In this document: positions 63,041-64,000 of the stretch, piece by piece
Numbering within the stretch: position 1 is the first letter of the stretch
Layout: each line of letters opens with the position of its first letter
From: Caballeronia sordidicola
Lineage (GTDB): Bacteria; Pseudomonadota; Gammaproteobacteria; Burkholderiales; Burkholderiaceae
Length of the DNA stretch: 64,000 nt
Direction of reading: 5' to 3'
Assembly (NCBI RefSeq): GCF_000729995.1
Contig: NZ_JNFG01000201.1
Location: forward strand, 1 to 64,000
The notes under the pieces: generated by a model
Databases searched by the model: none
Seen by the model: the letters and a program-made list of their open reading frames with translations, nothing else
What the model was told of the DNA's origin: nothing
Program-made: the position numbers and the translations under genes

Positions 63041-63976
63041 TCACTGGCGCTGTTCCTTGACGCGTGAAACGAGTTGCGTCGGACTCACGAACTGCAGCGC
63101 GATCAATACCCATACCAGCGTGATCGCCATGTAGATCATCGCCATTGCATCAATGGATTGAGGCGCCCGCACGCCCGTCGAAAAGACCGCGTAATACAGC
63201 GCGACCACCAGCGTCTGCGTGGTCGGCCCGGCGGTAAAGAACGTCAGTTCGAACATGCCGATAGTGCGAACCAGCACCAGCAAGCCCGCAGCCAACATGC
63301 CGGGCATCAGCAGCGGCAGCAGCACATAGCGGAAGTACTTTGCCGTGTTCGCCCCGAAGATACGCGCGGCCGCTTCGAGGTTCGGATCGATCTGTTCGAT
63401 GAACGGCGTCATCACGAGAATGACGAAGGGCAACGCAGGCACAAGGTTCGCCAGGATCACGCCGCTCAATGTCCCGGCCAGTCCGACCTTGTACATGACG
63501 GTTGCCATCGGGATGCCGTAGGTGACGGGCGGGACCATGAGCGGCAGCAGGAACACGAGCATCGCGAAACGCTTGCCGCGAAATTGCACGCGGGCAAGCG
63601 CATAAGCGGCCGGCACGCCCAGTGCGATCGACAGGAGCACCACTGCGCCGACGACCTCGACCGTCACCCACAACACGCTCGCAAGCTGGAAGTCGGTCCA
63701 TGCCTGCGCGTACCAGTGCAGCGTGAATCCCGCCGGCAGCAGCGTGCCGAACCAGCGCGTCGCCACCGAGTTGACGGCAACGGTTGCAATCAGCAACAGG
63801 ACGTTGAACAGGAAAAACGCCATCGCGCCCCAGACGAACATCTTCCAGAGGCGGTCACCAAGGCTTAAGCGCGGCTTCATCGGCTTGGCCGGTTGCGCAC
63901 CGTCGTTGCGGCTGTCGCGAGGCGCCGATGCATGAGTAGAAGCCGTCCAGGCAGGTGCATGATTATCGGACGCCAT
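63041..63976 (-). CDS. ABC transporter inner-membrane permease (PotC-like)
   Basis: 311 residues with a Pro/Ala-rich cytoplasmic N-terminus, six membrane helices and the permease EAA loop EAAARIFGANTAKYFRYVLLPLLMPGM (about 225-251). PotC-like permeases move polyamines, 2-aminoethylphosphonate or sugar acids. It lies 42 nt upstream of garD on the same strand, so sugar-acid uptake is plausible. The ATG overlaps the upstream gene's stop by one base (TGATG). Confidence 0.82.
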   Translation of the reverse strand: MASDNHAPAWTASTHASAPRDSRNDGAQPAKPMKPRLSLGDRLWKMFVWGAMAFFLFNVLLLIATVAVNSVATRWFGTLLPAGFTLHWYAQAWTDFQLASVLWVTVEVVGAVVLLSIALGVPAAYALARVQFRGKRFAMLVFLLPLMVPPVTYGIPMATVMYKVGLAGTLSGVILANLVPALPFVILVMTPFIEQIDPNLEAAARIFGANTAKYFRYVLLPLLMPGMLAAGLLVLVRTIGMFELTFFTAGPTTQTLVVALYYAVFSTGVRAPQSIDAMAMIYMAITLVWVLIALQFVSPTQLVSRVKEQRQ

Positions 63977-64000
63977 CAGCCTTTACCTCCGGTCACCGGA
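63976..64000 (-). CDS. 3' end of an upstream ABC permease-type gene (partial)
   Basis: The last codons PVTGGKG-stop are read leftwards up to the TGA at 63978-63976, which overlaps the PotC-like ATG as TGATG. That coupling suggests the second permease or another component of the same importer, cut by the window edge. Confidence 0.35.

Noticed and set aside
1..64000. CRISPR array or cas genes as partner of the AcrVA2-like protein
   Set aside because: No regularly spaced short direct repeats with unique spacers and no cas gene; the 40-nt units are adjacent without spacers.

Overview
The window looks like a piece of a GC-rich beta-proteobacterial (Burkholderiales, Paraburkholderia/Caballeronia-like) replicon. 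The evidence is protein similarity recognised by eye, the GC-rich codon use, the Burkholderia-style gene neighbourhoods and a dispersed repeat family of the kind common in these genomes. No rRNA, tRNA, CRISPR array or transposase gene was recognised.

Layout. (1) 1-1045: two inverted copies of a dispersed composite repeat. (2) 1073-3723: sugar-type ABC permease and ATPase, with a possible frameshift or leader ORF at the start. (3) 3978-5387: flavin-dependent LLM monooxygenase. (4) 5400-15846: an aromatic catabolic operon read leftwards: LysR regulator, two-subunit hydroquinone 1,2-dioxygenase, aldehyde dehydrogenase, maleylacetate reductase, a five-gene Liv-type ABC importer and a Rieske ferredoxin. 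Together these take hydroquinone to beta-ketoadipate. A LysR-type operator lies before the first structural gene. (5) 16102-17007: a second LysR gene.

(6) 17026-47720: a type VI secretion system (T6SS) region with all 13 core genes, bounded on both sides by copies of the dispersed repeat. From one 246-bp intergenic region with a sigma-54-type promoter, tssB-tssC-tssK-tssL-ompA-hcp-clpV-tssE-PAAR runs left, and vgrG-(Tli3-like immunity)-(Tle3-like lipase)-membrane protein-tssM-tssA-tssF-tssG-tssJ runs right. The left end carries a tiny H-NS-type DNA-binding ORF overlapping the PAAR gene, plus decayed zinc-ribbon proteins. The right end carries two cargo-like genes: one resembling the AcrVA2 anti-CRISPR family and one PD-(D/E)XK nuclease-like protein of possible defence function.

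(7) 47733-55417: a leftward cluster of an alginate-export-type porin, exported double-VOC protein, XapX protein, HD-domain hydrolase, YtcJ amidohydrolase and YcaC-type hydrolase, headed by a winged-helix/NTPase regulator. Its substrate is unknown. (8) 55679-64000: MscS channel with a cyclic-nucleotide-binding domain, amidase, MFS exporter with divergent LysR, galactarate dehydratase and an ABC permease, plus the last codons of another gene.

The most interesting parts are the T6SS cargo ends (AcrVA2-like, nuclease-like, mini H-NS and decayed zinc-ribbon genes), the VgrG-TTR/Tli3/Tle3 module, and the repeat family with a fixed 40-nt unit found at four loci including both flanks of the T6SS.
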